Below the pieces are notes generated by a model, which made no database searches, had not been told where the DNA came from, and saw only the letters and a program-made list of their open reading frames with translations. The position numbers and the translations under genes were made by a program. From Lichenifustis flavocetrariae (GTDB taxonomy: Bacteria > Pseudomonadota > Alphaproteobacteria > Rhizobiales > Beijerinckiaceae): a DNA stretch of 53,042 nt. Every line of letters starts with the position of its first letter. Position 1 is the first letter of the stretch. Positions 1 to 8,762 of the stretch are shown here, piece by piece. The stretch spans positions 1-53,042 of the forward strand of contig NZ_JAMOIM010000032.1 of assembly GCF_026130545.1 (NCBI RefSeq), given 5' to 3'.

Positions 1-2
1 GA

Positions 3-71
3 AGACGGAAAATGGCAGCGTGGAACAACCAATACATGGAGCAAATCCTCACAGGCGTCTTTCATGCGTAA
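3..71 (+). CDS. Possible C-terminal end of a gene cut by the window edge
   Basis: An open frame enters from the left edge and stops with TAA at 69-71, giving a tail that ends WNNQYMEQILTGVFHA. The residue mix looks protein-like, but only about 22 codons are visible and no family can be named. It may equally be chance reading. The sequence left of the window would settle it. Confidence 0.2.
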   Translation, partial: RRKMAAWNNQYMEQILTGVFHA

Positions 72-108
72 CCCCTGCAGCAGTTCGCAACCGATCGACG
101 GGAGAGCA

Positions 109-441
109 TCATGAGCGTCCGCTGGCCTTGACAAAGTGCCCGTGCCTCGACCCTGCGGAGTCCCGGTAGATGCCGCAGGCCTTGATCTCGGCACCGCATC
201 GACGCTCATTGGTGTCGTCAAGGCCGATTACCAAGGGTCCAGAAGCCGCGAACCGACCGACCAGCGTCAGGAACAGGATGCGGGCGGCCGCCAAGGCGGA
301 CCAGTGGCACCGGTTCAGCACGGCATGGTAGAGGGCGAAACCGCATCGGTACTTTTGCCGGTGGCGCGGAGTGCTATACTGATGATGCGCCGATGGGGCG
401 TCAAAATTGCGCCCTCGACCAGAACGCGGACGCGCCGTCAT
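109..441 (-). pseudogene. Remnant of an IS701-type (DDE_5 superfamily) transposase
   Basis: The minus-strand frame holds the conserved core of DDE_5/IS701-type transposases: the FALYHAVLNRCHWSALAAAR stretch, then GLDDT (the first catalytic Asp region), then GIYRDSAGSRHGHFVKASG. In intact family members (about 400 aa) this lies in the N-terminal third and RWLSLM follows. Here the frame breaks right after KASG; a neighbouring frame still reads TLMMLS near 95-115 and then homology ends. No start region, later catalytic residues or terminal inverted repeats are visible. I read it as a decayed internal fragment left by an old insertion at the edge of the island. The family call rests on motif recall, without alignment. 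Confidence 0.65.
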
Positions 442-609
442 GTCGGATGCGTGAACAGAACAGTACCTGAAAGGGAACCAGCCAGTCCGCTGATCGGATC
501 ACAAGCAGGGCCGATCATCGCCGTCACTCCCAGATGAGGTTACCTCTTGGGGAGTCGAAAGCCGTCGGAATCGACTCAGCGACGGTCTTCAAAATGCGCA
601 AAGTCGAGC

Positions 610-1734
610 TCAGGATCCAGCTGAAATCCACAAGGCCAGCTCGCCGACGGTCGTCCCGAATGCGGTATCGAGCGCCTCGACCGAGGTGGCGGCGTCTTCG
701 GACGGACAGGGCACCTTGGCTTCGAAGAGCTTTGTACTCAGGACGCGCCCATCGGCGGACAGAAGCTTGGCCGAAAAGGCGACCTCCGCCATTCCGTCCG
801 GTTTGGGTGTAAGATTGAACGCCCGTAGGTCGATCTGCAGCTGGCGATCATCCTTCCCGAACGTGGCCGGCGCGGTCAGGGTCGCGGCCAACCCTGCATC
901 GTCAAAACTTTGCAGGATCTTGGCCTGAATCAGGGTCGGGAGCGCGTCGCTCCACTGCATCTCGCCGACCGTGGCGAGCTGACCGTCGGGAGAGCGGATG
1001 AGGAGCCGTTGCGTTTGCAAGGCGACGACGGCGGTTGGATTGACGACGAAAATTTGGCCCGGCGGCTTTGCGGCCGCCAAGCCTGACAGTTTCGGCGCGC
1101 TGAGATCGTAGAGCGGCGGCAGCACCTTGGCGGGACCGCCTCCGGTCATGCGCTCGAGGCCCGCCACCAAGCCGTCGACCTTGCCAGCGTTGCGGGCGAG
1201 CGCCCCCGTAAAAGTCTTCAAGCTGTCCATCGTGGATTTGATGGCATCGGCATTGTCGCCGAGGATTGTGTCAACCTGTTTCAGGGTGTCGCGCGCCATG
1301 TCGGTAAGGCTGCGGCCGGCTGCGGGGTCGGCGACGAGGGTGCCGAGCTCCGCGCCTTGACGGACCAGCGGCAGCGCCGACGGGCTTCCGCCCTGGAGCG
1401 ACACGGCTGCCGTTCCCATCAGACCCTGGCTCTCGATACCGGCCACCGTGTCCTGCCGCACAGGCGTGCCTGTTGCGACCGCAATGGTCGCCAGCACGTG
1501 CCGGGGATCCTGGGGGTCGAGCGAGACGCGTGACACCGCGCCGACCCGCATGCCGTCGAACAGCACAGCCGCGCCGGGCTGCAGCCCGGACACCGATCCA
1601 CCGAACCGCACCTGATACGTGTCCTGCACCCCGAAACCGTTCGTGCGATTGAGCCAGAGCACGAAGCCGAAGACCGCCACGATGACGGCAAGCGCGAAGG
1701 TGCCGATCGTGAGATAGCGCGCGTTGGTTTCCAT
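610..1734 (-). CDS. mlaD: MlaD-type MCE protein fused to a PqiC-like auxiliary domain
   Basis: Periplasmic substrate-binding component of a Mla/MCE phospholipid transporter, 374 aa. Residues about 8-27 form one N-terminal membrane anchor and about 39-118 the MCE domain (YQVRFGGSVSGLQPGAAVLFDG). A helical stretch runs to about 200. From about 205 to the end the sequence looks like the ABC-type transport auxiliary (PqiC/DUF330) domain, with IFVVNPTAVVALQTQRLLIR, WSDALPTLIQAKILQSFDD and a final helix ending TVGELALWI. In many bacteria that domain is a separate outer-membrane lipoprotein; here it has no lipobox and is tethered to MlaD. The ATG overlaps the mlaF stop (ATGA), so the two are translationally coupled. 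It is the last gene of the long minus-strand operon. The MCE call is firm, the PqiC call good. Confidence 0.88.
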   Translation of the reverse strand: METNARYLTIGTFALAVIVAVFGFVLWLNRTNGFGVQDTYQVRFGGSVSGLQPGAAVLFDGMRVGAVSRVSLDPQDPRHVLATIAVATGTPVRQDTVAGIESQGLMGTAAVSLQGGSPSALPLVRQGAELGTLVADPAAGRSLTDMARDTLKQVDTILGDNADAIKSTMDSLKTFTGALARNAGKVDGLVAGLERMTGGGPAKVLPPLYDLSAPKLSGLAAAKPPGQIFVVNPTAVVALQTQRLLIRSPDGQLATVGEMQWSDALPTLIQAKILQSFDDAGLAATLTAPATFGKDDRQLQIDLRAFNLTPKPDGMAEVAFSAKLLSADGRVLSTKLFEAKVPCPSEDAATSVEALDTAFGTTVGELALWISAGS

Positions 1735-2522
1735 CAGGGTTGCTCCGGCGATGGCTGCGGACCGCCGGCTCGCGCCCGCTTGCCGCCGAAATAGGCCTTC
1801 ACCCAGGGGTGTTCGCAGGCCAGCATGGTGGCCATGGGTCCGAGCGCGACGATTCTGCCGTCCGCCAGCGCCGCAATGCGGTCGCAGACGGCTTCCAGGC
1901 TGTCGAGATCGTGCGTGGCCATGAAGACGGTCAGGCCGAGAGTCTTCTGGAGCGTCTTGATCAGGGCATCGAACGCGCCGGCCGCGATCGGGTCGAGCCC
2001 GGAGGTGGGCTCGTCCAAAAATACGATGTCGGGTTCGAGCGCCAGCGCGCGAGCCAGAGCCACGCGCTTGGTCATGCCGCCCGAGAGTTCGGCCGGGTAT
2101 TTCTCCGCATCATCGGGGCTGAGGCCGACCATCCCGAGCTTGGTCAGCGCGACCTCGGTCCGCAGCCGGTCGGGCAGATCAAGATATTCGCGCATGGGAA
2201 ATTCGACGTTCTGGCAAACCGTCAAGGCGGAGAAGAGCGCGCCTTGCTGGAATAGAACGCCCCAGCGGCGCTCGACGGTGCGCATTGCCTCGGGGCTGAT
2301 TGCATCGCGATCCGCGCCCAGAATGTCGATACGTCCGCTCGTCTTCGGCAACAGCCCGAGAATGGTCCGCATCAGCACGGATTTGCCGCCCCCAGAGGCG
2401 CCGACGAGCCCGAGCACCTCGCCGCGGCGAACATCGAGGCTGAGGTGGTCGAGGACGATCTTGTCGCCGAAGCCGACGACAAGATCGTGGACGCTGATGG
2501 CCGGGGTCGTGGGAGCGTCCAT
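1734..2522 (-). CDS. mlaF: Mla lipid transporter ATP-binding protein
   Basis: Cytoplasmic ABC ATPase, 262 aa, that powers MlaE/MlaD lipid movement between inner and outer membrane. The Walker A motif GASGGGKS lies near residues 42-49, the ABC signature is LSGGM followed by TKRVALARAL, Walker B is VFLDEPTSGLDP and the switch His is in MATHDLDS. The length is normal for MlaF. It begins 3 bases after the mlaE stop (TAGGGGATGG, which also supplies part of the ribosome-binding sequence) and its stop overlaps the mlaD start. The usual mlaB is absent; a STAS domain is fused to the permease instead. Confidence 0.95.
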   Translation of the reverse strand: MDAPTTPAISVHDLVVGFGDKIVLDHLSLDVRRGEVLGLVGASGGGKSVLMRTILGLLPKTSGRIDILGADRDAISPEAMRTVERRWGVLFQQGALFSALTVCQNVEFPMREYLDLPDRLRTEVALTKLGMVGLSPDDAEKYPAELSGGMTKRVALARALALEPDIVFLDEPTSGLDPIAAGAFDALIKTLQKTLGLTVFMATHDLDSLEAVCDRIAALADGRIVALGPMATMLACEHPWVKAYFGGKRARAGGPQPSPEQP

Positions 2523-2525
2523 CCC

Positions 2526-3668
2526 CTACATTCCGATCGCGGCGAAGATCATGGCGAACAAGCCGTCGAGGACGATCACCAGGAAGATCGATTCGACCAC
2601 GGAGGCTGTTGTGCGGAGGCCGAGCGACTCGGCGCTGCCTTGCACCCGCATCCCCTCAGCGCAGGCGACGACGCCGATCACCAGCGCCATGAACGGCGCC
2701 TTGAGGAGCCCCACTTCGAGATGCGTGACCGAGACGGCTTCCCGCAGCCGTGCGAGGTAAATGCCCGGATTCATGCCGCCGTAGAACCAAGCCACCAGCC
2801 CGCCACCCAGGAGCGCCGCCATGGCGCCGATAAAGGCGAGGCACGGCAGCGCCACCACGAGCGCGATGATGCGCGGCAGGATCAGCACCTCGACGGGATC
2901 GAGCCCCATGGTCCGCAAGGCGTCGATCTCCTCGCGCATCTTCATGGACCCGAGCTCGGCCGTGTAGGAGCTGCCGGAGCGACCTGCCACCATGATGGCG
3001 ACCACCAGCACGCCAAGCTCCCGGAGCACCAGGATGCCGACGAGGTCGACGACATAGCTTTCGGCGCCGAACTTGCGGAAATTGAAGATGCCCTGCTGGG
3101 CCACGATGGCGCCGATCAGGAGCGTGATCAGCGCGATGATCGGGATCGCCTGGAACCCGACGCGATCGAGTTGATGGACGGCCGAGGTGAGGCGGAAGCG
3201 TCGGGGGTGTCGGATCAGGCGTCCCGCCGCGGCGCTGATCGCGCCGAGCATGGTCAGAAAGACCGTGACATCATGGGCCGTGTTGCTGAGACCGCGGCCG
3301 AGCCCTGCGACGGCGGCAAAACGATCGGCATTTTGGGGTGCTGCGGGCTCACGCAGACCGACGCGCTCGACGGCCGCCAACAGGCCGCTGTAGCCCTTAG
3401 GCAACCCTGATATGGACACCGTCTGCCCGCGCGCTCTCGCCGTCGCGATCAGTCGGTCCAGAAGACATGCACCGAAGGTATCGACAGTGCTCACCGCATG
3501 AAGATCGACCGCAACCGCTCCCGAACGCGACGCATCGCTGGCGGCCTGAACCAGCGGATCGAGGCCAGCCACAGTGGCGACAGTCCAGGATCCCTCCGCC
3601 ACAATGGACGTCGACCCGCCGGCGAGGGCCGTCCAGCGGAGATGGTCCCCCGATGCTGAGACGGTCAC
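2526..3668 (-). CDS. mlaE: MlaE-type lipid ABC permease with N-terminal STAS domain
   Basis: Inner-membrane permease of the Mla transporter, 380 aa. Residues 1 to about 110 form a STAS domain of the MlaB type (AVDLHAVSTVDTFGACLLDR). The MlaE permease fold follows from about 130, with LTLLIGAIVAQQGIFNFRKFGA, the VAGRSGSSYTAELGSMKMREEIDALRTMG loop (here split only for length), and C-terminal helices. Fusion of STAS to permease is common in alphaproteobacteria and replaces separate mlaB. The start is a GTG with a weak ribosome-binding site. A 72-base gap without a visible terminator separates it from cioB upstream, so I place it in the same operon. Confidence 0.93.
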   Translation of the reverse strand: MTVSASGDHLRWTALAGGSTSIVAEGSWTVATVAGLDPLVQAASDASRSGAVAVDLHAVSTVDTFGACLLDRLIATARARGQTVSISGLPKGYSGLLAAVERVGLREPAAPQNADRFAAVAGLGRGLSNTAHDVTVFLTMLGAISAAAGRLIRHPRRFRLTSAVHQLDRVGFQAIPIIALITLLIGAIVAQQGIFNFRKFGAESYVVDLVGILVLRELGVLVVAIMVAGRSGSSYTAELGSMKMREEIDALRTMGLDPVEVLILPRIIALVVALPCLAFIGAMAALLGGGLVAWFYGGMNPGIYLARLREAVSVTHLEVGLLKAPFMALVIGVVACAEGMRVQGSAESLGLRTTASVVESIFLVIVLDGLFAMIFAAIGM

Positions 3669-3740
3669 CGGCGATTGATCCGCTGCGGCTTTCCGGCCCT
3701 GTCTTTCGTCAGGCCGGACCCGCCGAGCGTTGTCGAACGA

Positions 3741-4754
3741 TTAATGATATCCAATGTCGGCCCGAACCTTTCCGCGGAACACCCAGTAGGACCAGCTGGT
3801 GTAGAGCAGGATGACGGGCAGCAGGATGAGCGTGCCGACCAGCAGGAAGGCCTGACTCTTGGGCGAGGAGGCGGCCTCCCACAGCGTGTAGCGGTAGGGC
3901 ACGATCATCGGCCAGAGACTGATGGCGATCCCGAGATAGGACATCAGGAACAACCCGACCGTGCCCAGGAACGGGCCAAAGCTCGATGCCGCGTGGTCGA
4001 GCGATCGCCACACCGTCCAGGCCAGGAGCGCGGTGACGATCGGGATCGGCAGCAGCAGCGCGGTGTTCGGCCACGAGAACCAGCGCTCGGCGATCTGCGC
4101 CTGCGCGAGCGGCGTCCAGATGCTGACAGTGGCGATACAGGCCAGCACGCCGATCAGGCACCAGCGGCCATGTCGCCGCGCTGCGCGCTGAAGGTCGCCC
4201 TCGAGCTTCATGATCAACCAGCCGGCCCCGAGGAGGCCGTAGCCGAAGACGAGGGCGATGCCGGTGAGGATCGAGAAAGGCGTGAAGCAATCCAGGCTGG
4301 TGCCGACGAATTGCCGCCCGTCGATCTTGAACCCCTGGATGAAGGCACCCAGCACGACGCCTTGAGCGAAGGTTGCGACGATCGACCCATAGGCGAAACC
4401 GTGGTCCCAGAAGGTTCGGTGCGCCGCGTCCCGATAGCGGAACTCGAAGGCCACGCCGCGAAACACCAGCGCCAGCAACATGATGGCGACCGGGAAATAA
4501 ACCGCCGGGATGACGATCACGAAGGCGAGCGGGAAAGCGGCCAGCAAGGCGACGCCCCCGAGGATCAGCCACGTCTCGTTGCCGTCCCAGACCGGTGCGA
4601 TGCTGCTCATCACCAGATTGCGGGATCTCGTGTCGGGCGCCAGACCGTAGAGCATGCCGACTCCGAGATCGAAGCCGTCGAGCAGCACGTAGAGGAACAC
4701 GCCGACGGCCAGGATCACGGTCCAGATCGGCACAAAGCTTTGGACGAAGGTCAT
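3741..4754 (-). CDS. cioB: Cyanide-insensitive / bd-type quinol oxidase subunit II
   Basis: Subunit II of a cytochrome bd-family quinol oxidase, 337 aa, all in the inner membrane. The N-terminus has the CydB landmarks VLLDGFDLGVGMLYG near residues 23-37 and APVWDGNETWLILGG near 53-67. About eight to nine hydrophobic segments follow. I chose the ATG at 4754 because it overlaps the cioA stop (ATGA) and starts at the family N-terminus; the longer open frame upstream runs inside cioA. The protein reduces O2 with electrons from quinol without pumping protons, suited to low O2 or to respiration poisons. Confidence 0.95.
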   Translation of the reverse strand: MTFVQSFVPIWTVILAVGVFLYVLLDGFDLGVGMLYGLAPDTRSRNLVMSSIAPVWDGNETWLILGGVALLAAFPLAFVIVIPAVYFPVAIMLLALVFRGVAFEFRYRDAAHRTFWDHGFAYGSIVATFAQGVVLGAFIQGFKIDGRQFVGTSLDCFTPFSILTGIALVFGYGLLGAGWLIMKLEGDLQRAARRHGRWCLIGVLACIATVSIWTPLAQAQIAERWFSWPNTALLLPIPIVTALLAWTVWRSLDHAASSFGPFLGTVGLFLMSYLGIAISLWPMIVPYRYTLWEAASSPKSQAFLLVGTLILLPVILLYTSWSYWVFRGKVRADIGYH

Positions 4755-6142
4755 GGCGCACTCCCCTCGGCGAGGGGCAGCGCGGCCACGGGTTGCATCG
4801 GCCGACCGCTCTCGATCGTGGCGTCGCCGAGGGCCGCAGGCCCGTGCCGGACGATCTTTGCCATGACCCACAGGCCGCCTGGATAGATGATGAGGTAGAC
4901 CAGGATGTAGCCGATGAAAGTGACGAGCACGTCCCATCCGGTGAGAGAGGGCGTGACGGAATCCGCGGTTCGCATCAGCCCATAGACCGTCCAGGGCTGG
5001 CGGCCGACCTCGGTCGTGGTCCACCCGGCCAGGACGGCGACGAAACCGAGGATCGAGGCGCCCTGACAACTGCGAAGAAACGCGACGCTGGTGACGAACC
5101 GATCGCCCCGTCGCAGTACGGTGCCCCAGATCACCAGGGCCAGCATCAACAGGCCGCACCCGACCATGATGCGGAAGGCGAAGAACGGCGGGCCGACCGG
5201 TGGCCGCTGATCGACGGGCCAGTCCTTCAGCCCTTTGATCTCGCCGCGGAGGCTATGCGTGAGCAGCAAGCTGCCGAGCCAGGGGACCGCCACCTCGTTG
5301 TGCATCACTGCATTCTTGCCGTCCGGGATGCCGAACAGCGTCAGCGGAGCGGGCGAAGCGGTGTCGTAGCGCCCCTCGATCGCGGCCAGTTTCGCGGGCT
5401 GATGTTCGAGCGTGTTGAGCCCGTGCAGGTCACCGAGCACGATCTGCAGGGGCACCAGCGCAAGCAGCAGCCACAGCGTGGTCGACAGCATCAGCCGGCC
5501 CTCGACCACGAATGTGCGCCGCCGGATCAGCCAGGCCGCCACGCCGAGAACCACGAAGCCGGTTGTGATGTAGAAACCGCAAACCGTGTGGGCGAGCCGA
5601 TAGGGGAAGGACGGGTTGAAGATGACCTGCCACCAGTCGGCGGGGAAGAACCGGCCGTCGACCACCTCGTAGCCGGCCGGCGTCTGCATCCAGCTGTTGA
5701 CGGCGAGAATCCAGAACGAGGAGAACAGCGTTCCGAAGGCCACCATCAGGGCGGCGACGAAATGCGCCCAGCGCGGCACGAGGTTCCGGCCGAACAGCAG
5801 CACGCCGAGGAAGGCCGCTTCGAGAAAGAAGGCAGTCAAGCCCTCATAGGCCAGCAAAGGTGCGACGACATTTGCGGTCGCATCCGAGAAGCGGCTCCAA
5901 TTGGTGCCGAACTGGAACGGCATGATGATGCCGGACACGACGCCCATGCCGAAACTGACCGAGAAGAGCTTGATCCAGAAGCCCGAGACCTGGAGGTAGA
6001 TCTCCCGCTTTGTGACAAAATGCATCCCCTCCATGACGGCGATGAACGAGGCGACGCCGACCGTGAAGGCGGGCAGCAGGATATGCCAGGCGATGACCCA
6101 CACAAACTGCAGGCGTGACAGGATCAGCGGGTCGAGATGCAT
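4751..6142 (-). CDS. cioA: Cyanide-insensitive / bd-type quinol oxidase subunit I
   Basis: Heme-bearing subunit I of a bd-family quinol oxidase, 463 aa. Visible landmarks are the N-terminal RLQFVWVIAWHILLPAFTVG (His ligand near residue 19), PFQFGTNWSRFS, the AHFVAAL and RLAHTVCGFY helices (His ligand), and the GRQPWTVYGLMRT block that follows the quinol loop. The quinol loop is short, as in the CIO subgroup rather than E. coli CydA. No cydX-like small gene or cydDC assembly genes are visible nearby. The gene lies 73 bases after oleate hydratase and overlaps cioB by 4 bases. Confidence 0.95.
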   Translation of the reverse strand: MHLDPLILSRLQFVWVIAWHILLPAFTVGVASFIAVMEGMHFVTKREIYLQVSGFWIKLFSVSFGMGVVSGIIMPFQFGTNWSRFSDATANVVAPLLAYEGLTAFFLEAAFLGVLLFGRNLVPRWAHFVAALMVAFGTLFSSFWILAVNSWMQTPAGYEVVDGRFFPADWWQVIFNPSFPYRLAHTVCGFYITTGFVVLGVAAWLIRRRTFVVEGRLMLSTTLWLLLALVPLQIVLGDLHGLNTLEHQPAKLAAIEGRYDTASPAPLTLFGIPDGKNAVMHNEVAVPWLGSLLLTHSLRGEIKGLKDWPVDQRPPVGPPFFAFRIMVGCGLLMLALVIWGTVLRRGDRFVTSVAFLRSCQGASILGFVAVLAGWTTTEVGRQPWTVYGLMRTADSVTPSLTGWDVLVTFIGYILVYLIIYPGGLWVMAKIVRHGPAALGDATIESGRPMQPVAALPLAEGSAP

Positions 6143-6215
6143 GGCTTTTGCCTTCGCACGGAGGTCATCGCGGCGGCAGACATGCCCTGGATGTCGAAAC
6201 GAAAGTGAAGCGCGC

Positions 6216-7850
6216 TCACGCGGGAATGTCGTGCAAGGCTAGAAACGCCTTGGCGAGCACGCGCGGGTCGAAGCGGCCCTGATAGACAGGAGGTGGCTCG
6301 CGATTAAGACCGAGCAGGGCGTAGGTCGCCGTCTGGGCCGAGCGGATCGAATATTCGACCGTGAACACCACATCGTCGGCTTGCTCGCAGAACTGGCCGA
6401 TGAAGGCGAAATTCTTGGTGCCTTCGGGAGTGATCTGCGGGCGATCACCTTTTTCACGCCGGAGAAACTGGCTGGTGATGAAAGGCATCATGCAGGGGAT
6501 GCAAATGCAGCTCTCGATGATTTCATGCGCCTCGGCGGTGATTCCCAGATGCCCGAGGATCTCCATCATGATCTCGCGGCCCGTGCAGTCCGACATCGGC
6601 TTGCCGACGAAATCTCCCGGTCGATCGACAACGAGACCGTAGCCCCAGCAGACGCCGACATCGGTCGGCTGACTGATGAAATGCGGCTGATGCGGGATGA
6701 CGATCGAGGCGAGCCAACTGGATTCGGGAAAAGTGATGAGGCCGCCCTCGCCGGGCACATTGCCGGTGATCTCACGCACCCGCGTCAGAAACGTCTCGCT
6801 ATGAAGGGTTGTGGTGAAAGACACCCATTTCGACTCGTCGACGTGGCCGGCGAAGACCGAGGGACGACCGAAAGCAGGGCGACCTTCGGCCATGTCCTCC
6901 CAAAGCGCCCAGGCGCCGCCGTCGTATTTGCCCTTGAGCTCAGGAACCTGATCCATGCCGCCGAGACTGGAGGCCTCCGTCATGGAGCCGAGCGTCACAA
7001 GAACGAGATCGTCCGGGCCGATGGCGATATCCTCGGGTTGCGTCCCGCGGCGGCAGACGATGGCCTCGACTCTCTCGGCGTCGCCATCGTCGCAGAACTT
7101 GAGTTTAGTAACCTGAGTGCGAAGTTCGAAGTTCACGCCCCGCTCGACCAGCCATTGCTGCAGCGGGCGGATCATGGAATCGTACTGGTTGTACACCGTC
7201 CGCATGATGCCCTCGAGCCGGCTGAAGCCCGAGACCATATGGGCGAACCGGACGAGATAGCGCTTGAACTCGATCGCGCTATGCCAGGGCTGAAACGCGA
7301 AGGTGGTGCACCACATGAACCAGAAATTGGTTTTGAAGAACGCCGGATCGAACTGATCCGCAATGCTCGTGCCGTCGAGCATGGCTTCAGGTTCCAAGGC
7401 GAGACGCTCGATCGTGAGGATGTGGGTCTCGCTCAATCCGAAGTCGGGCGCCGTTTGCCGTTTCCTATCGCGAACGAGCCGCGATTTCGACGACGTCTTC
7501 ATCGTCTCGTTCCAGGTGAAGATTTCCTGCGTCACGGTCCGGCAGCCGTCGAGGGTGGGAATCGAGGCGAACAGATCGTAGGTGCAGAGATATTTGCGCT
7601 CGATCATGCGCCCGCCACGCAGGACATAGCCATCCCGTGCCGATCCCGCGCCGTCGAGACTGCCGCCGATCTTGTCCGATTCTTCGAGGAGGGTGATCGA
7701 CTGTCCGAGAATATCGCCGTCGCGGATCATGAAGGCCGCCGCCGCCATGGATGCGATGCCGCCGCCCACCAGGTAGATCTTCGCTGCGTCCGGGTCGGCG
7801 CGCCGCCTGAGCGGAGTGTTGACCACCATGTCTCGACTGGAACCTTCCAT
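6216..7850 (-). CDS. ohyA: Oleate hydratase (FAD-dependent, MCRA family)
   Basis: Adds water to the cis-9 double bond of unsaturated fatty acids to give 10-hydroxy acids; 544 aa from the chosen start, normal for the family. The N-terminal dinucleotide-binding motif VGGGIASMAAAAFMIRDG is near residue 21, with GGSLDGAG and GYVLRGGRMIERKYLCTYDL following, and WFMWCTTFAFQPWHSAIEF and the C-terminal QFCEQADDVVFTVEYS region are diagnostic. The ATG at 7850 has AAGGAAGGG 7-15 bases upstream; the open frame runs farther into the BON gene but without a better site. It starts 24 bases after the BON stop and precedes cioA. Placement with an oxidase and a lipid transporter suggests membrane fatty-acid detoxification or remodelling (inference). 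Confidence 0.93.
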   Translation of the reverse strand: MEGSSRDMVVNTPLRRRADPDAAKIYLVGGGIASMAAAAFMIRDGDILGQSITLLEESDKIGGSLDGAGSARDGYVLRGGRMIERKYLCTYDLFASIPTLDGCRTVTQEIFTWNETMKTSSKSRLVRDRKRQTAPDFGLSETHILTIERLALEPEAMLDGTSIADQFDPAFFKTNFWFMWCTTFAFQPWHSAIEFKRYLVRFAHMVSGFSRLEGIMRTVYNQYDSMIRPLQQWLVERGVNFELRTQVTKLKFCDDGDAERVEAIVCRRGTQPEDIAIGPDDLVLVTLGSMTEASSLGGMDQVPELKGKYDGGAWALWEDMAEGRPAFGRPSVFAGHVDESKWVSFTTTLHSETFLTRVREITGNVPGEGGLITFPESSWLASIVIPHQPHFISQPTDVGVCWGYGLVVDRPGDFVGKPMSDCTGREIMMEILGHLGITAEAHEIIESCICIPCMMPFITSQFLRREKGDRPQITPEGTKNFAFIGQFCEQADDVVFTVEYSIRSAQTATYALLGLNREPPPVYQGRFDPRVLAKAFLALHDIPA

Positions 7851-7873
7851 GCGGCGCCCTTCCTTACAGCTGC

Positions 7874-8524
7874 TCAGACGATCGACAAATTGTTCTCGAC
7901 CATGGTGACGCCTGGCGCGGCCCATGCGGTTTGGGCGGCGAGTTTTCTTTCATGAGATGATCGAACCGTCCCATTCAGCCGGATCGTTCCGGCTTCGGCG
8001 CTGACGTCGATGGTCTTCGGGTCGAAGAACCAGGAGCGATGCAGCGCATGGGTGATGTCATCGCTGACATTCGACACGATGACCCGCGGCTTGATCGTGA
8101 TCTGATTGTCCAGGCCCACGACGCCCGGGAGGCGGCGGATCTCGGATTCAGTGGCTTCCTTCTGAAAATGCCACTCGACTTGCCCTGAGAGGGTCATCCA
8201 GCCTTTCTCGACCTTGATGGCGACCTTGTATTCAGGGTCCACCACATGCCAGGCGAGCCTGCCAATGGCTTCCCTTGCGATGTCATCGTCGTTGAGGAGA
8301 CAGTCGGACTTCAGCCGGACTTCGAGCTCTTCCACCACGGCCTTCACGCCCTTGACCCGGCGCGTGGCAGCCTCCGCGGCGTGCTTCTCGCCGTAGCTTT
8401 CGACATGTCCGGAAAGCGAGACCACCCCCTGGTCGGCGGTGACGCCGATATGCGCCGCCGTCACGCTGGGGTCCCAGCTCAGTTCGGCGAGAACGGATTT
8501 CTGCAAGTCACGATCGTGGATCAT
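7874..8524 (-). CDS. Triple BON-domain protein
   Basis: A 216-aa protein made almost wholly of three BON domains, at about residues 8-70, 78-145 and 150-216. Each shows the GxVxLSGxV strand pattern (VVSLSGHV, WMTLSGQV, TIRLNGTV) followed by a helix and a VxxVxN end. BON domains bind phospholipid or lie at membranes. There is no signal peptide, so it may be cytoplasmic. I chose the ATG at 8524 because CGAGGGTGAC lies just before it; an ATG at 8542 has no ribosome-binding sequence. It is the first gene of the seven-gene minus-strand operon and has the recurrent 17-base element 222 bases upstream. Confidence 0.87.
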   Translation of the reverse strand: MIHDRDLQKSVLAELSWDPSVTAAHIGVTADQGVVSLSGHVESYGEKHAAEAATRRVKGVKAVVEELEVRLKSDCLLNDDDIAREAIGRLAWHVVDPEYKVAIKVEKGWMTLSGQVEWHFQKEATESEIRRLPGVVGLDNQITIKPRVIVSNVSDDITHALHRSWFFDPKTIDVSAEAGTIRLNGTVRSSHERKLAAQTAWAAPGVTMVENNLSIV

Positions 8525-8745
8525 GTCACCCTCGTTGAACATCGGCCAATCGTGTCGGGCAAGACCATGTCAGATTTGGAAATGGCGTGCCCGACCGAAC
8601 AAGCGGACGTAGTCGTACAAACATCGCCAAGCTAGAATTGACCGGGGCGATGCCAAAAGCCGCGTCGACGCTCTTCGTTCTTTTGCTGTTTGGTGTCCCC
8701 CAACCCCTTGCAACCTAGTCTACGGACTCAGAACGGGCTTAGAAA

Positions 8746-8762
8746 GATTCGGAAACTACTCA
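8746..8762 (-). promoter_or_regulatory. Recurrent element, copy 1 (upstream of the BON-ohyA-cio-mla operon)
   Basis: Read toward the operon, the site is TGAGTAGTTTCCGAATC, two bases from the core consensus TGAGTAGTTTCCGAGCC. A TA-containing candidate -10 (CGTAGACTA) lies about 25 bases downstream, near 8715. The BON start is 222 bases away, the longest leader but one among the copies. Confidence 0.65.

Noticed and set aside
3675-6118. Long plus-strand frames opposite cioA and cioB
   Set aside because: Gln/Asp/Arg-rich antisense frames with no motif; the minus strand has every oxidase landmark.
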